From contig QLII01000001.1 of the NCBI GenBank assembly GCA_003259005.1, forward strand, positions 7,803,001 to 7,867,000: DNA of 64,000 nt. The letters run 5' to 3'. Positions within the stretch are counted from its first letter, which is position 1. Each line of letters begins with the position of its first letter. Source of the stretch: Spirosoma telluris. Its GTDB lineage: Bacteria > Bacteroidota > Bacteroidia > Cytophagales > Spirosomataceae. A program made the position numbers and the translations under genes. A model generated the notes under the pieces. That model did not search any database. It was not told the origin of the DNA and worked only from the letters and a program-made list of their open reading frames with translations. Shown one piece after another: positions 18,076-27,961 of this stretch.

Positions 18076-19426
18076 TTGCTTGTGCAGCACCTATTTTTTT
18101 TCATCAGCCGTCTGAACGGATGGCTGATGGTTTTCTTAATCAGTCTGTTGGCAGTCCAACTGCCAAACGTATCCGCGGCTCATCCCATGCCTAATTCGGT
18201 GATGTTGCTGACTATACACGCAAACCGGATTAACGCCGAACTTCAGATTCCTCTGGCCGAATTGCAATCGGCCTGGGGCCATGCGGTCAACGATTCGTCG
18301 GCGAGACTGGTGGAGCGACTTGGACCACAACTCCGGACATACCTCCAAAAACACATTCGTCCGCAAAGTTCAGACGGGCGCTTCTGGACGGTGTCAGTTG
18401 GGGAGCTGACTGTCCACGAAAGTCAGAACCCAATCAACGGCGTATATCGTGAACTAACGGCCCAGGTACAGATGATGCCCCGACGGGACCATCCCGCAGG
18501 CGCGATGATGTGCGGCAGTTTACGTTGAATTACGACGCGGTATTGCATCAGGTAAGGACCCATAAAATTCTGGTATCGGTCCGTCAGGATTGGGAACGCG
18601 GACAACTAGCCGAAGTAGAACCGGTGCAGGTGGGCACGATCAGTTTAGATATCGTCAACGACCGTATTCTGCCTTTGCCGGTAAACCTGGCATCGGGTAG
18701 CGTCTGGACAGGCTTTACGGCAATGATAAAGCTAGGTAGCCAACACATTGCAGAGGGAATCGACCATTTGCTGTTTTTGCTCGTATTGCTGTTGCCCGCT
18801 CCGCTACTTGTGACTGGTAAGCGTTGGAGCCGGTTTGGCGGAGTTCGCTATAGTCTTCGACACATTTTGCTGATTGTTACGGCCTTCACCATCGGCCACT
18901 CATTGACCCTATTGCTGGGGCAATGGGTTGGGTTCGGTTACCATCGCAGCCAGTCGAAATCCTGATTGCGGTATCGATTTTAGTGTCGGCGGCTCATGCT
19001 AGTCGGCCTTTGTTTCCGGGGCGGGAAGCTTGGATAGCCGCCGGATTCGGTCTGGTTCACGGGCTGGCATTTGCCAGTACACTGGTCAATCTGCAACTGG
19101 ATGCAGGGCCTATGGCGCTGAGTATTCTGGGTTTTAACCTGGGTATCGAGTTCATGCAGCTCCTGATTATTGGACTGACAATTCCCTGGCTAATGCTGCT
19201 GAGTTGCACCCCTGCTTACCGGTTTGTCCGGTTGACTGGTGCTTTTCTAGCTACTGTAGCGGCCATTGCCTGGGTGGTGGAGCGCATCAGCGGTGAGCCT
19301 AATTTCCTGACAAAAGGGGTAGAGCAGGTGGCTACTTATGCTCCTTATGGACTGGGCATCTTAGCCCTGGTTGCCCTACTGCTCACCTGGCGGCTGAAGC
19401 AGGAGAATCAACAGCCTGTGCTATAG
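18076..19426 (+). CDS. HupE/UreJ-type membrane protein with N-terminal extracytoplasmic domain, two frame breaks
   Basis: About 450 residues when joined. A hydrophobic start (MVFLISLLAVQLPNVSAAHP, ATG at 18127; a TTG at 18076 is also in frame) is followed by a soluble region of about 190 residues. The C-terminal HupE/UreJ_2 domain has six or seven helices: GIDHLLFLLVLLLP, ITAFTIGHSLTLLLG, ILVSAAHASRP, GLVHGLAFASTL and GIEFMQLLIIGL. The His residues in the GxDH, GHS and HG motifs are the conserved family positions; relatives are proposed nickel/cobalt permeases or hydrogenase accessory proteins. Breaks lie within 18475-18500 and at the G run 18917-18920 (one more G restores LLLGAMGWVRLPSQP). 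It follows the DUF3500 gene on the same strand. Confidence 0.82.
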
Positions 19427-19796
19427 ATACCTACGAATCCATACGCCTTTCTGAGATGCTACTCAATACCGACCGATGCTATGTTGGACGCTTGTGCCTG
19501 CTCCTTAGCGGCTTGATCTCCCAGAATGGGTTCGCACAATTAACCAGTCGATCAATTTGACAGGCCCAGCCGTTCTCGCTGTGAGCGAGATACTTTGCTA
19601 TTGTCACGTTCGGATTTCCATAATGATTCTGTGGGCAGTTAAGCGGTTCCATAAGGTAGATCAGCTTTACTTAAAAAAAACGCTCAACGGCAGCTTAATC
19701 ATTCTATCGCTGATTTACACCTATTGACTGAATAATTAGATTAACCCGTTTTTACTTATTTGTTCGATCATGAAATAGTTAAAGTAGTTTAAACTA
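19427..19796. other. Gene-poor stretch with an orphan signal-peptide-like ORF
   Basis: In this 370-bp gap, 19456-19560 (+) encodes 34 residues beginning MLLNTDRCYVGRLCLLLSG and ending with a signal-peptidase-like FAQLTS before a stop. It looks like the 5' end of a secreted-protein gene whose body is missing. The rest is AT-rich and I recognise nothing in it. Confidence 0.3.
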
Positions 19797-20886
19797 AGTA
19801 GTCCTTGAGAATTAGTTTGCATTAAATTGGTTAAAGTTGATGATCAGTCTTTTGCCCACGTTTGCCAGACAGCGATTGAGAGCATACCCTAAATCATCTG
19901 CGGTTGCATAATCTTCCGGCTTCAACCAGCCTCCTTTTAAGTGTCGCCACAAGGTTTCAGCGATGTTTAAGTGAGGAGAGTAAGTCGGCAAAAAAAACAA
20001 GTATAGCCCACGGGCCTCCCATAGGGGACGCATCTGCTGAATGGATGCGGCTCGATGAACCCTGGCATTGTCTAACACTACCACCGTCAGTCTATGAATC
20101 GACAACGACAAGCTATCCAGTTGTTGACCCACAAAGGCGGCTGTAATTCGTTGATTGGTGGTGGCCCAATGCAACTTGTTTTGCCGGCTAATCAAGCCCC
20201 AACAGTTCAGTTTAAAGCCCTTCTCAACCCGAATACAGACCTCTTCGCCGGGAAATTGCCAACCATAGGGCACATAGCCCGCACTACACACCTGCGATTC
20301 GTCGCCATAGAACAACTCAATGAGCCCTGCTGGGCAAGGCCTTCCAGTTCCGCGAGTTGCTCTTTTTTGTAAGCATACACGGCTGGGTCTGGTTGGCCTT
20401 TTACTCGTCGACGAATGCGTTTGTATCGGCCATCAAGCTTTTTAAAAAAGTCCTGAACGTACTCTCACTGACGGGCTGGCTACCAGCCGAACGACTTGTT
20501 TCCCAGTCAGCTTTGGCTAGTTGGATTCGTTGGCGATTGGCTTTGACGGCTGCTAGTACAGCATCTGTATCGGTTTGCTTGGTCAATATGGGCTTTCGAC
20601 CTCGTCCGGGCTTAGTCTTGAGTCCGTCTAACCCACTGGTTTTGAATCGTTTCAGCCAGCTATTGATACTGACATGGCACATGCCCACAATCTGGCCTAC
20701 ATCTGTTGAAGAGCGGCCGGCCGCTTTGAGCAGAATGGCCTGGCAGCGCGCTCGAAAGCTATGGTTATCATTGGTTTTTAGTTCATATTCCAAAGCGATT
20801 CGTTGTTCCTCGCTCAGGATCGGCGTGTTTACTCGTCCCATGAGGGCAAGTTAAAAAATAATGCAAACTATTTCTTACAGACTACT
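19797..20886 (-). mobile_element. IS630-family insertion sequence, complete ends
   Basis: Terminal inverted repeats of about 28 bp: AGTAGTCCTTGAGAATTAG at the left continues into TTTGCATTA; the right end (20859-20886) is its complement with a few mismatches. Both ends are flanked by TA (19795-19796 and 20887-20888), the expected IS630 target duplication. Length is about 1.09 kb and it carries one transposase gene. Confidence 0.9.
19812..20841 (-). CDS. IS630-family transposase, two frame breaks
   Basis: About 340 residues. The N-terminal half starts MGRVNTPILSEEQRIALE and has a helix-turn-helix (RSSTDVGQIVGMCHVSINSW, then a GRGRKP-type linker). The C-terminal DDE superfamily domain shows FYGDESQV (first Asp), VVLDNARVHRA (second Asp) and LPTYSPHLNIAETLWRHLK (Glu). 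The frame breaks at the T run 20439-20443 (one more base restores FLKKLDGRYKRIRRRVKG) and at the C run 20324-20326 (restores AQQGLIELFYGDE). Both fit homopolymer errors, so the element may be active. The stop is 12 bp from the left terminal repeat. Confidence 0.88.
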
Positions 20887-20984
20887 TACCTTTATTCAGT
20901 AATCAATTCATACTGAGTCCCCTTTCCGCCTTCTGCTCTGTTCTATAGGCTGTCGGTCAAGCTACTCCTTTAGCGATCGCTTCT

Positions 20985-21437
20985 ATGCAGCCAAAATTTC
21001 TTATTCTTCTCGTAGATGATGATCGTTTGCTAGTAGACATCTTGCGGAAAGCTTCACAGGTTAGTTTTCCGGAAGCCTCCTTTATTCAAGTGTTTAGTGC
21101 TTCAGAGGCCATAAGCTATATTCATGCCTTAGATGATAAATGGGGTCCCAAACTTATTTTGTTAGATATTGATTTAGGGGCTACCCTGAATGGTTTTAAT
21201 TTATTGGCTTTCCTGCGAACGCACACCGAAGCCCGTTTTTTGCCAATTGTCATGCTAACAGTCGATGAGTTGCCGACTACGATTGGGACTGCATATACAG
21301 TCGGAGTCTCTTCCTTTACAGTCAAACCAGCCAGCTTTGAGGGTTGGAAAAATTATTTTGCTACGCTCAAACTCTATTGGTTTAGCACTGTGACGATCCC
21401 ACCCATTCGATTCCGTAAATTGAACTATTGGAAATAG
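20985..21437 (+). CDS. Stand-alone receiver-domain response regulator
   Basis: A 150-residue CheY-like protein with only a receiver domain. The acidic pocket VDDDR is near residue 11, the phospho-acceptor Asp is in LILLDIDLGATLNGF near residue 59, the Thr is in VMLTVD near residue 91, and the Lys is in FTVKPASF near residue 112. There is no output domain and no kinase beside it, so its partner is encoded elsewhere. It lies just downstream of the IS630 element, with 98 bp between. Confidence 0.9.
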   Translation: MQPKFLILLVDDDRLLVDILRKASQVSFPEASFIQVFSASEAISYIHALDDKWGPKLILLDIDLGATLNGFNLLAFLRTHTEARFLPIVMLTVDELPTTIGTAYTVGVSSFTVKPASFEGWKNYFATLKLYWFSTVTIPPIRFRKLNYWK

Positions 21438-21937
21438 CCATATTTGGGTAAGACGGATTCCGTATTAGCTGTGTGTATGTTACAGATCAGGATTGACAGC
21501 TACTAAGTTTGTTCATACTCAACCTATCTTTCACAGCTACCTGCCGATTGTTACTCGTTCGAAGTTGTCTGATGGCAGCGAGCAGAAATAAAAAGCTGGG
21601 TTTTAACACTTCCCTCCAAGCCTAGCCCTCAAGCAAGCCCTGCTTGTTCCTATGCTCAATTTGCGCGGTCCTGGTGTACGTTTTTAGACTAGTGCTTTGC
21701 CAATTTAGTTTCTCGGGGCGGCATCGGCCCGCAACGGCGGACCGTGTCCGACGCCCGCGCGGCAGTTTGTGTTGATTCTATAGGCTTTGATAATCAGCAT
21801 TATAGAATCAACAGAATCTAGTTGAATCCACTAGAATCTATTTTGGTAAAGCACTAGCCTGGAAGGGAATAAACTGGACGTTTCCATTAACTCTCGGCGA
21901 GCCCCTCATGATCACCAATGGGTTTTAAGCTTGGCCA
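21438..21937. other. 500-bp non-coding stretch containing repeat R2
   Basis: Between the receiver gene and the convergent msrB gene there is no supported ORF. The only structure I see is repeat R2 at 21688-21858. Confidence 0.6.
21688..21858. repeat. Interspersed palindromic repeat, copy R2 (GC-cored)
   Basis: About 171 bp. Left end ACTAGTGCTTTGCCAATTTAG and right end ATTTTGGTAAAGCACTAG are inverted repeats. The GC core at 21712-21762 is nearly identical to that of R1 and in the same position and orientation. The right half holds AT-rich GATTCTAT/ATAGAATC palindromes. This copy shows the clearest terminal repeats of the family. Confidence 0.88.
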
Positions 21938-22429
21938 CTATTTTTTCTCAAACGTCATAGCTACGCCATTCATACAATACCGAAGCCCTGTAGGTTTAGG
22001 CCCATCATTGAAAACGTGGCCTAAGTGACCTCCGCAAACGTTACATAAAACTTCTGTCCGAACCATTCCATAGGACTTGTCGGTATTTTCCTGGATGGCA
22101 GTTTTCGAAATAGGGGCGTAAAAGCTAGGCCAGCCAGTGCCTGAATTGAACTTTGTGTCGGAGGAGAACAGGGGCGTATGGCAACCAGCACAGTAGAACG
22201 TGCCATGCTCGTGGATGTCGTTTAAGGGGCTGGTAAAAGCTCGTTCGGTACCATGTTCACGCAAGACTGCGTACTGATCGGGCGTCAGAATCTTTTTCCA
22301 CTCGGCATTCGTTTTTACAACTTTTCGGGGTGGAGTGTCATCCGTAATTCGGTTAGACAAGGCTACATTTTTAAATAAAAAGCTGACCAGCAAACAAGCT
22401 GGTAATACTAAAGTCAGGATAGTTTTCAT
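21938..22429 (-). CDS. msrB: Peptide-methionine (R)-S-oxide reductase MsrB, exported
   Basis: A 163-residue MsrB with an N-terminal hydrophobic export signal (residues 1-20; a LPAC motif could even allow lipidation), so it probably repairs oxidised methionine in the periplasm. The zinc Cys pairs are FYCAGC near residue 79 and CNVCGGH near residue 130. The catalytic Cys is in LRYCMNGVAM near residue 153, and the substrate-pocket SGTGWPSF is near residue 97. There is no fused MsrA domain and no thioredoxin neighbour. Between 22430 and 22747 I see no gene. Confidence 0.95.
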   Translation of the reverse strand: MKTILTLVLPACLLVSFLFKNVALSNRITDDTPPRKVVKTNAEWKKILTPDQYAVLREHGTERAFTSPLNDIHEHGTFYCAGCHTPLFSSDTKFNSGTGWPSFYAPISKTAIQENTDKSYGMVRTEVLCNVCGGHLGHVFNDGPKPTGLRYCMNGVAMTFEKK

Positions 22430-22747
22430 TGGTTTTTTAGTTGAGCCTGGCTGATTCCCAGTCGTTAATCGGTTGATTGTTTATGCTTACTAATTTAACA
22501 ACGAATAGTGCCCTATAAGTTTTAAACATTCAGCAGAATACCGATTAGTTATAAATTCGTGATAAATCTCTCTGCTGATACCAGTCAAATATATTGAGAT
22601 AACCAGAGTAAGAAACCTACAAGCTACAACGGAGCACACTGCCTGTATTAGTCTCTTAAACACCGCATCCACCGCTACCAGTTATGATAGACCTACCCAG
22701 CTATGATTACATTTGTGCTATGAAAACAAGAAAATAAGCGGACTAAT

Positions 22748-23587
22748 TCAGGTATTCACGGTTGCCAGAGCAAGTAGCGTTGAGAGAGTAGGAGTGGGGC
22801 TGCCACCCCGATTTTCTATGGTTACTGCAAAGGCATCAGCCCGATTAATCGAGCGGTTCAGGCGTTGTAGTAACGCATTTCCGTTGGTCGCTTCAAATAC
22901 ACCCGCGTCAACCGGTTTGCCATCGACCATCGACCAGAGCTGATACTGTTTGTTGGCAGGCAAAGCAGGTAATGAACGAACATCGACGGCTACCTGATGC
23001 GTTTGGGTATTCCAGAAAACAAGCATAGTTCCCTGAGGAGCTTTCTCATTGCCTTGTAGTTCTATAGTTCGCAGACCGGGTTGGCGTAGCAGGGCCAGCG
23101 CCTGACTTGTCTGGTTTTGATTATCCCGAAGTTTACGCATCTCCGCCTGGAGCGTTTCGTTGGTTGTTCGGGTGGCAGCCAGCGTTTTCTGATTCGTTCG
23201 TAATTGAGATAACAGGAAGAATGAAAAGAGTAATAGTAACAATCCCACTGAGGCTGCAACGGCCCAGGTAGTCCGAAATGCTAGTCCTGTAGTGGTACTC
23301 TCTGTAGTCATATCGACCGGCATGGGCCGAATAATCGGATCGTTCTCTTTTTCTTCAGGCTTCTCAAAATCAAGCTGTTTCAGCAACTTATCTTTTACGG
23401 AAGCCGGTGGCTCAACGCTGTGCAACAGGGCATAGCTTTCGAGAGCTTCTGATAATTGGTCAAGTTCGTGCCGTATATCAGGATAAATAGACGAAAGGCA
23501 CTCGACCTCGCGTCGCTCCTGGTCGCTCACCGCTCCCATGACGTAAGACTCTAAGATACCTGACGCTATGTACTCCGTGACGTTCAT
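22748..23587 (-). CDS. Anti-sigma factor, RskA-like
   Basis: A 279-residue single-pass membrane protein. The N-terminal cytosolic domain starts MNVTEYIASGILESYVMGAVS, the usual zinc-free anti-sigma opening. A membrane helix lies near residues 112-130 (AVAASVGLLLLLFSFFLL), followed by a short coiled coil (QTTNETLQAEMRKLRDN-like) and the periplasmic RskA domain (GTMLVFWNTQTHQVAVDVRS, YQLWSMVDGKPVDAGVF). It sits 19 bp downstream of the ECF sigma gene on the same strand and presumably holds that sigma factor inactive until an envelope signal triggers release. Confidence 0.92.
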   Translation of the reverse strand: MNVTEYIASGILESYVMGAVSDQERREVECLSSIYPDIRHELDQLSEALESYALLHSVEPPASVKDKLLKQLDFEKPEEKENDPIIRPMPVDMTTESTTTGLAFRTTWAVAASVGLLLLLFSFFLLSQLRTNQKTLAATRTTNETLQAEMRKLRDNQNQTSQALALLRQPGLRTIELQGNEKAPQGTMLVFWNTQTHQVAVDVRSLPALPANKQYQLWSMVDGKPVDAGVFEATNGNALLQRLNRSINRADAFAVTIENRGGSPTPTLSTLLALATVNT

Positions 23588-23606
23588 AATTATTGAGTTA
23601 CGTTCA

Positions 23607-24158
23607 TTAGTTAAATAGTTGTTTCAGTTCCTGTAGGGCAGCCCGCACACGGGTTTTCACTGTTCCGAGCGGCAGGTTTAGTTTTTCGGCAGCTTCTTCG
23701 TGTGTGTAGCCTCCGAAGTAAACCAGGTCAATAAGTTGTTTGCGCTCAGGTCTTAACTTCTCTACTATGTCCTTAATGCCGATGTGCTCAGGATTTGGTT
23801 GCTCTGTATTATGCTGCCGATCAACAATATGTACGTTCTCGTCATCAGTTCGGATTGCCGAAGCAGGTTGAGTTTTACGGGCACGTAACGAATCGATAGC
23901 TGTATTTCGGGCAACATTTAGCATCCAGGTAAATAAGCGTCCCTTACTGGCATCGTATCCATCCAAATTTTTCCAGATTTTAACAAAAATATCTTGTAGG
24001 AGATCGGCAGCCTGTTCATCATCACGCACGATGCGCAACACAACACCATACAGAGCCGGTGAATACTGATCGTAGAGCCACTGAAAAGCCTGTTGATCGC
24101 GCTGAATAAGCTTTTCGATCAGGACACTTTCTGACACTAAAGAGGACTGGCGTTTCAC
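23607..24158 (-). CDS. ECF-family RNA polymerase sigma factor (SigK-like)
   Basis: A 183-residue sigma-70 family factor. Region 2 is QWLYDQYSPALYGVVLRIV to LLQDIFVKIWKNLDGYD with the -10-binding RLFTWMLNVARNTAIDSLR. Region 4 has the helix-turn-helix GYTHEEAAEKLNLPLGTVKT near residue 150. It is co-transcribed with the RskA-like anti-sigma. A TATATTTG box on the minus strand (24186 to 24179), 20 bp before the start codon, is a candidate promoter. The sigma/anti-sigma pair could control the downstream or divergent stress genes such as msrB, though this is inference. Confidence 0.94.
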   Translation of the reverse strand: MKRQSSLVSESVLIEKLIQRDQQAFQWLYDQYSPALYGVVLRIVRDDEQAADLLQDIFVKIWKNLDGYDASKGRLFTWMLNVARNTAIDSLRARKTQPASAIRTDDENVHIVDRQHNTEQPNPEHIGIKDIVEKLRPERKQLIDLVYFGGYTHEEAAEKLNLPLGTVKTRVRAALQELKQLFN

Positions 24159-24178
24159 GCAGAAAGTATTAAGTTGGT

Positions 24179-24186
24179 CAAATATA
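24179..24186 (-). promoter_or_regulatory. Candidate -7 element for the sigma/anti-sigma operon
   Basis: Read on the minus strand this is TATATTTG, matching TAnnTTTG, 20 nt before the sigma factor start. No convincing -33 element is seen. Confidence 0.4.
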
Positions 24187-24281
24187 AAGAGAATTTTAAA
24201 GAATGAACGGACATGTATACGTCAGTGATCACTATCAAATGCGAAAAACAGTCGTTTTCTTCGTAAATCAAATCAAATGCT

Positions 24282-24313
24282 AAAATCGGTGCAAATTAAT
24301 TTGCACCGATTTT
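24282..24313. terminator. 32-bp perfect palindrome after the fasciclin gene
   Basis: AAAATCGGTGCAAATT and its exact complement are directly adjacent with no spacer, flanked by T on the right strand. It lies 60 bp past the repaired fasciclin stop and probably terminates that leftward transcript. Confidence 0.65.
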
Positions 24314-24372
24314 TATGCAACTATAGCTTATTTACACATTGTAAATGAAATATGTTTTCGTTTACAGCTATT

Positions 24373-25348
24373 TTATCGAAAAGCCGATACGCCACTTTTG
24401 GGCATAAGTACGTTATCGAGCCCATAAACAACACCATTCGACTGACGATAATCGGTAGTATCAAGATGAGAAGTTCCCCCTGTTCATCCGTTAGCACAAT
24501 CTGCCCGCCATCGCCGAGCGAAGCAGTAAGCAGTCCACCCGCTACAGTTTTAAGCTGCGCTTTTCCATTACCTGCTTTAATTTGACGGACCAGATCCTCT
24601 TTTGTTAATGAACCTGCCAAAACGTGATAGGATAGTAACTGCTTCACTGCCTCCCGGTTGGTGCCATCCAATAAACCTGCCTGTATGGGAGGAGGCAGCT
24701 TTTTGAATGCATTATTTGTCGGCGCAAACAGGGTGTATGGACCGGTTCCTTTTAACATGTCAAACAGATCAGACGACTGGAGGGCATTTTGAAGGGTCGT
24801 ATAATTAGGTGATGAGGCCATAAAATCACCAACACTTGTGTTCCGAATGGTGCTGCCTGATTTTACAGCGGGCATTTCGGCCATTTTAGCTCCTTTTACA
24901 GCTTCAGCTACACCTGCATTTGAATTGGGGGTGCTCGTCGTTGGCTGGCTATTCCCCTGGCTCGACATCTGGCCAGCCGTATTTGGATTGCTGCCTACGC
25001 CACTGGGGGCATTAGTGGCATTGTTGCTGTTATAGTTCGTTAAGTTACTGTTATTCATCGTTGTACCATCGCTGGCCGAACTTTCCCGATAACGCGCATC
25101 CTGAACGGACGTATTGGTTGTACTATTGGTGCTTCCCCTGGCATTCTGATTCATCAGTCGACGAGACTGTTTCATGGCTCGTTTTTGCTTGCGCGATGCG
25201 GCTTTCGAGGACATTGAATCGGGGGCAATAGCTCCCTGCGGATAGGTCGTTGAGGAAACCGTTCCCGTAGGCGTTGTTTGCGCCCAACCGGGGTTATGGC
25301 CAGTGCGATTCCCACTGCAAGCAGGCCAATTGGTAGGTTAATTTTCAT
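24373..25348 (-). CDS. Secreted fasciclin-domain protein, two frame breaks
   Basis: About 325 residues when repaired. A signal peptide (MKINLPIGLLAVGIALAHN) is restored by adding one base near 25298. After it come a basic patch (SRKQKRAMKQSRRL) and a Ser/Asn/Thr-rich linker of about 80 residues. A fasciclin (FAS1) domain follows: SVGDFMASSPNYTTLQNALQ, YTLFAPTNNAFKKLP, LLSYHVLAGSLTKEDL. One more G at the run 24476-24480 restores the final strand DTTDYRQSNGVVYGLDNVL and ends in SGVSAFR at 24373. FAS1 domains mediate surface adhesion. Without the repairs the C-terminus is nonsense, so the ends given here rely on the frame corrections. Confidence 0.85.
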
Positions 25349-25499
25349 AACGTTGTGTCGTATGTACGAGTAATCGAGTGTTCAGATTTAACCTATATTG
25401 AGGCAAAAAGTTTGCGGTTCGCCAGGCATCTGATAGACCATTTAACTCATTGTGCTAAACCGGCTGTAACGATACGCTACAAGCGACGAACTTAGCCCG

Positions 25500-26265
25500 T
25501 TACTTCGTTGCTACATAAAAGAAATCAAGGCTTCCGGCAGGGTCATTACTGACTAGGTAGTCGGTATAGTTGATTTGAGCCGCCAGGCCGTCGGCTTGCA
25601 GGAGTCGGTTACGGTTCAGGCGGTTCATCAGGTCATAGGGCACTTGCAGGAGTCGGCGGGGAGCCGGTATTGTAGATTGAAAATATCGAAACGCGTTAGT
25701 TTTTTAACGGATTCTTTATTCTGTTCGTAGTACGTCATCACCTTGTCGTTGCCGTGAATACCACGGGTTTCAACCTTTGGGAAATAGTTCGCCATCAGCG
25801 ACTTTAGCCCGTCAGCATAATATTCGCGAACGTGCCAGGGATTACGCGTAAGCGAGAAAGTTTTATTGACTGTCGTCAGCAGTAGCTTGCCACCCGGTTT
25901 TAGCACACGATGAGCTTCTTTGATAAACAAATCATCGTTTTCGATATGTTCGATCACTTGAAACGTTACGATGTAATCGAACGTATTGTCGGCAAGGGTA
26001 CTGAGCGGGGAATATTGGCAGAGATAAAGGTTGACGATGAGTATTCGGCCCGTAGGGCCTTTATTAACTCCTCGTTCTTGTCGATACCGGTATAGTGTTT
26101 AGCAGCTTTGGTCAGCAATTCCAGCCCCCGGCCCCAGCCGCAGCCAATTTCAAGTACATTTCCGTTGACCATAGCAGCCGCTTCTACATAAGGAAATAGC
26201 AGTCGCTGGTGAACAGGATTATCGGACGCGATTTCGGCTGAGGTAATTTCTGTGGTTTTATACAT
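25500..26265 (-). CDS. Class I SAM-dependent methyltransferase, two frame breaks
   Basis: About 255 residues. Motif I is VLEIGCGWGRGLELL near residue 39, followed by YTGIDKNEEL and DYIVTFQVIEHIENDDLFI. The post-I segment HRVLKPGGKLLLTTVNK is typical of methyltransf_11 and _25 enzymes. The breaks lie at the G run 26007-26010 (restores ANIPPLSTLADNTFDYIV) and at 25658-25661 (restores LPRRLLQVPYDLMN and a natural C-terminus ending FFYVATK). The substrate is unknown. It is convergent with nothing nearby and divergent from the GWxTD gene. Confidence 0.87.
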
Positions 26266-26518
26266 AGCTTGTTCGGGACGTTACCTGTAGTATATAGTTA
26301 ACGCCTTTGTTGCAAATCAGTCTGTAAAATTACTCTTTTGTACAAGCAAAGAAAAATGAAGCGGATTCATAAGTCGAACCACCCAATTTTTTCGTTATCA
26401 ATAAACTAGTTCAACGAAAGAATTAACTTTAGAACCAGACCTGTCATCGGAACCGCCATTGTGGTTGTCAACATTGCGAAAGCGATCCGGATTATCGGCC
26501 TGAAATGTACCGTTGTTT

Positions 26519-27961
26519 ATGCGCATTCTGTCTGCTCTACTTATTATTACCATGCTGTCTGCCTGCTCAAGCAACAAAAAAACGCAGCAGGCTAAAATCA
26601 ATGCGGCCTATGATGCCCGTACGGAAGCCCAGCGCAATCAGGCCAGCCGCCCAAACACTCCTCGTGCCGACGATGGCCAGCGTACGAGTATAGCCACAAA
26701 AAGCGATTCGCGCCCTCCTGCCACCCAGGCACCTGCGCCTGTTAAAGCAACTGATGCACCCGCCATTGGTACAGGGCCATCTATGTCGGTTAAAACGGGG
26801 GGCGAATGGGTGGTAACCTCGATTAAAGGAAAGTTTCTGGCTATTGACACCTCCAATGTGCGGGTTTATATGGACTTGACGGCTAAAACGCCCACGGGCG
26901 AAGCGGTTCTGAACCCCACTGATTTTACCGAACATTTCCTGATTGCCTACGTCATGTACCCCGACTATAACAACCGAGAACGGTTGGGTTACGGAACTGT
27001 ACCATTGACCACTCAAAATGTGGGGCATGATGGCGATCACCTGACACTTACTTTTGATATAAAACGCCCTAAAGGCGCTACGAACGCGGTTTTGCTAACG
27101 GAGATTACCGAAACCAACAGTGGGACTAAGGCCCGGAATGATCTGTCATTACGGTTCAACGCTCCCAAATTGAGTGATCGGTTCACGTTATTTAACAAGA
27201 ATGGCAAACAACCGCAACTGCGTAACTATGTGAATGTTGGCGATACAATTATCCTTCGCGATGTGAATGGCACGAGCAAAACGCTGTTTGGCGTTCGTTA
27301 CCGGCATGATTTCGATGCGGCTTCGTCGCCTATGAACACGTCGCCACGCCCAGCGGCCAAGTCGCTAACTGTTGACTCTACGCTGACCATTACAACCAAC
27401 CAGCCGTTTGTGTTGCCCTACGAGGGATTGTATTACTTTGTGGAAGATACTACCGATGCATCGGGTATTGGCTTGGTTGTCGCGGACAAACGATTCCCGA
27501 AACTGACTCGCCCGGCAAAACTCATCAAGCCCGTGTTATACATGAGCACGAGTAGCGAAATCGGGGAGTTAAATCAGGCTCAGGATGTTAAGAAAGCCTT
27601 TGATCGGTATTGGCTGAGCATGATGTCGGGGAACGAAGAGGTTGCCAGAAAGACACTCAAAGCCTATTTCGATCGTGTTGAAGAAGCCAATCGGTTGTTT
27701 ACGACCTATAAGGAAGGCTGGAAAACCGATAAGGGCATGATTTATATTGTGCTGGGTGCGCCTGATCGTGTGCAACGGAACCGGGAGCGCGAAGTGTGGG
27801 TTTATAATCGCCGGGCCAACGTCTCGGAGGTTAATTTTACATTCACGAAGAAACCGAATCAATTTGTCGAAGACCATTATGAACTGGTGCGCTACATTGA
27901 GTATCAGCCAATTTGGTATCCGATAGTCGAAGCATGGAGAACCGGCGCAATCCGCGAGTAA
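26519..27961 (+). CDS. GWxTD-domain lipoprotein
   Basis: About 480 residues. I start at the ATG giving MRILSALLIITMLSACSSNKK, a lipoprotein signal with Cys near residue 17; an upstream TTG would add only two residues. A Lys/Ala/Pro-rich linker follows. The C-terminal domain bears the name-giving motif in YKEGWKTDKGMIYIVLGAPDRVQRN near residue 401. GWxTD proteins are common Bacteroidota envelope proteins of unknown function. The 3' end overlaps the probable start of rlmB by 28 bp, so the two genes are coupled. Confidence 0.9.
   Translation: MRILSALLIITMLSACSSNKKTQQAKINAAYDARTEAQRNQASRPNTPRADDGQRTSIATKSDSRPPATQAPAPVKATDAPAIGTGPSMSVKTGGEWVVTSIKGKFLAIDTSNVRVYMDLTAKTPTGEAVLNPTDFTEHFLIAYVMYPDYNNRERLGYGTVPLTTQNVGHDGDHLTLTFDIKRPKGATNAVLLTEITETNSGTKARNDLSLRFNAPKLSDRFTLFNKNGKQPQLRNYVNVGDTIILRDVNGTSKTLFGVRYRHDFDAASSPMNTSPRPAAKSLTVDSTLTITTNQPFVLPYEGLYYFVEDTTDASGIGLVVADKRFPKLTRPAKLIKPVLYMSTSSEIGELNQAQDVKKAFDRYWLSMMSGNEEVARKTLKAYFDRVEEANRLFTTYKEGWKTDKGMIYIVLGAPDRVQRNREREVWVYNRRANVSEVNFTFTKKPNQFVEDHYELVRYIEYQPIWYPIVEAWRTGAIRE

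Noticed and set aside
22490..22672. Leftward 60-codon frame between msrB and the anti-sigma gene
   Set aside because: Hydrophobic but without a ribosome-binding site, family or neighbours; probably chance in an AT-rich gap.
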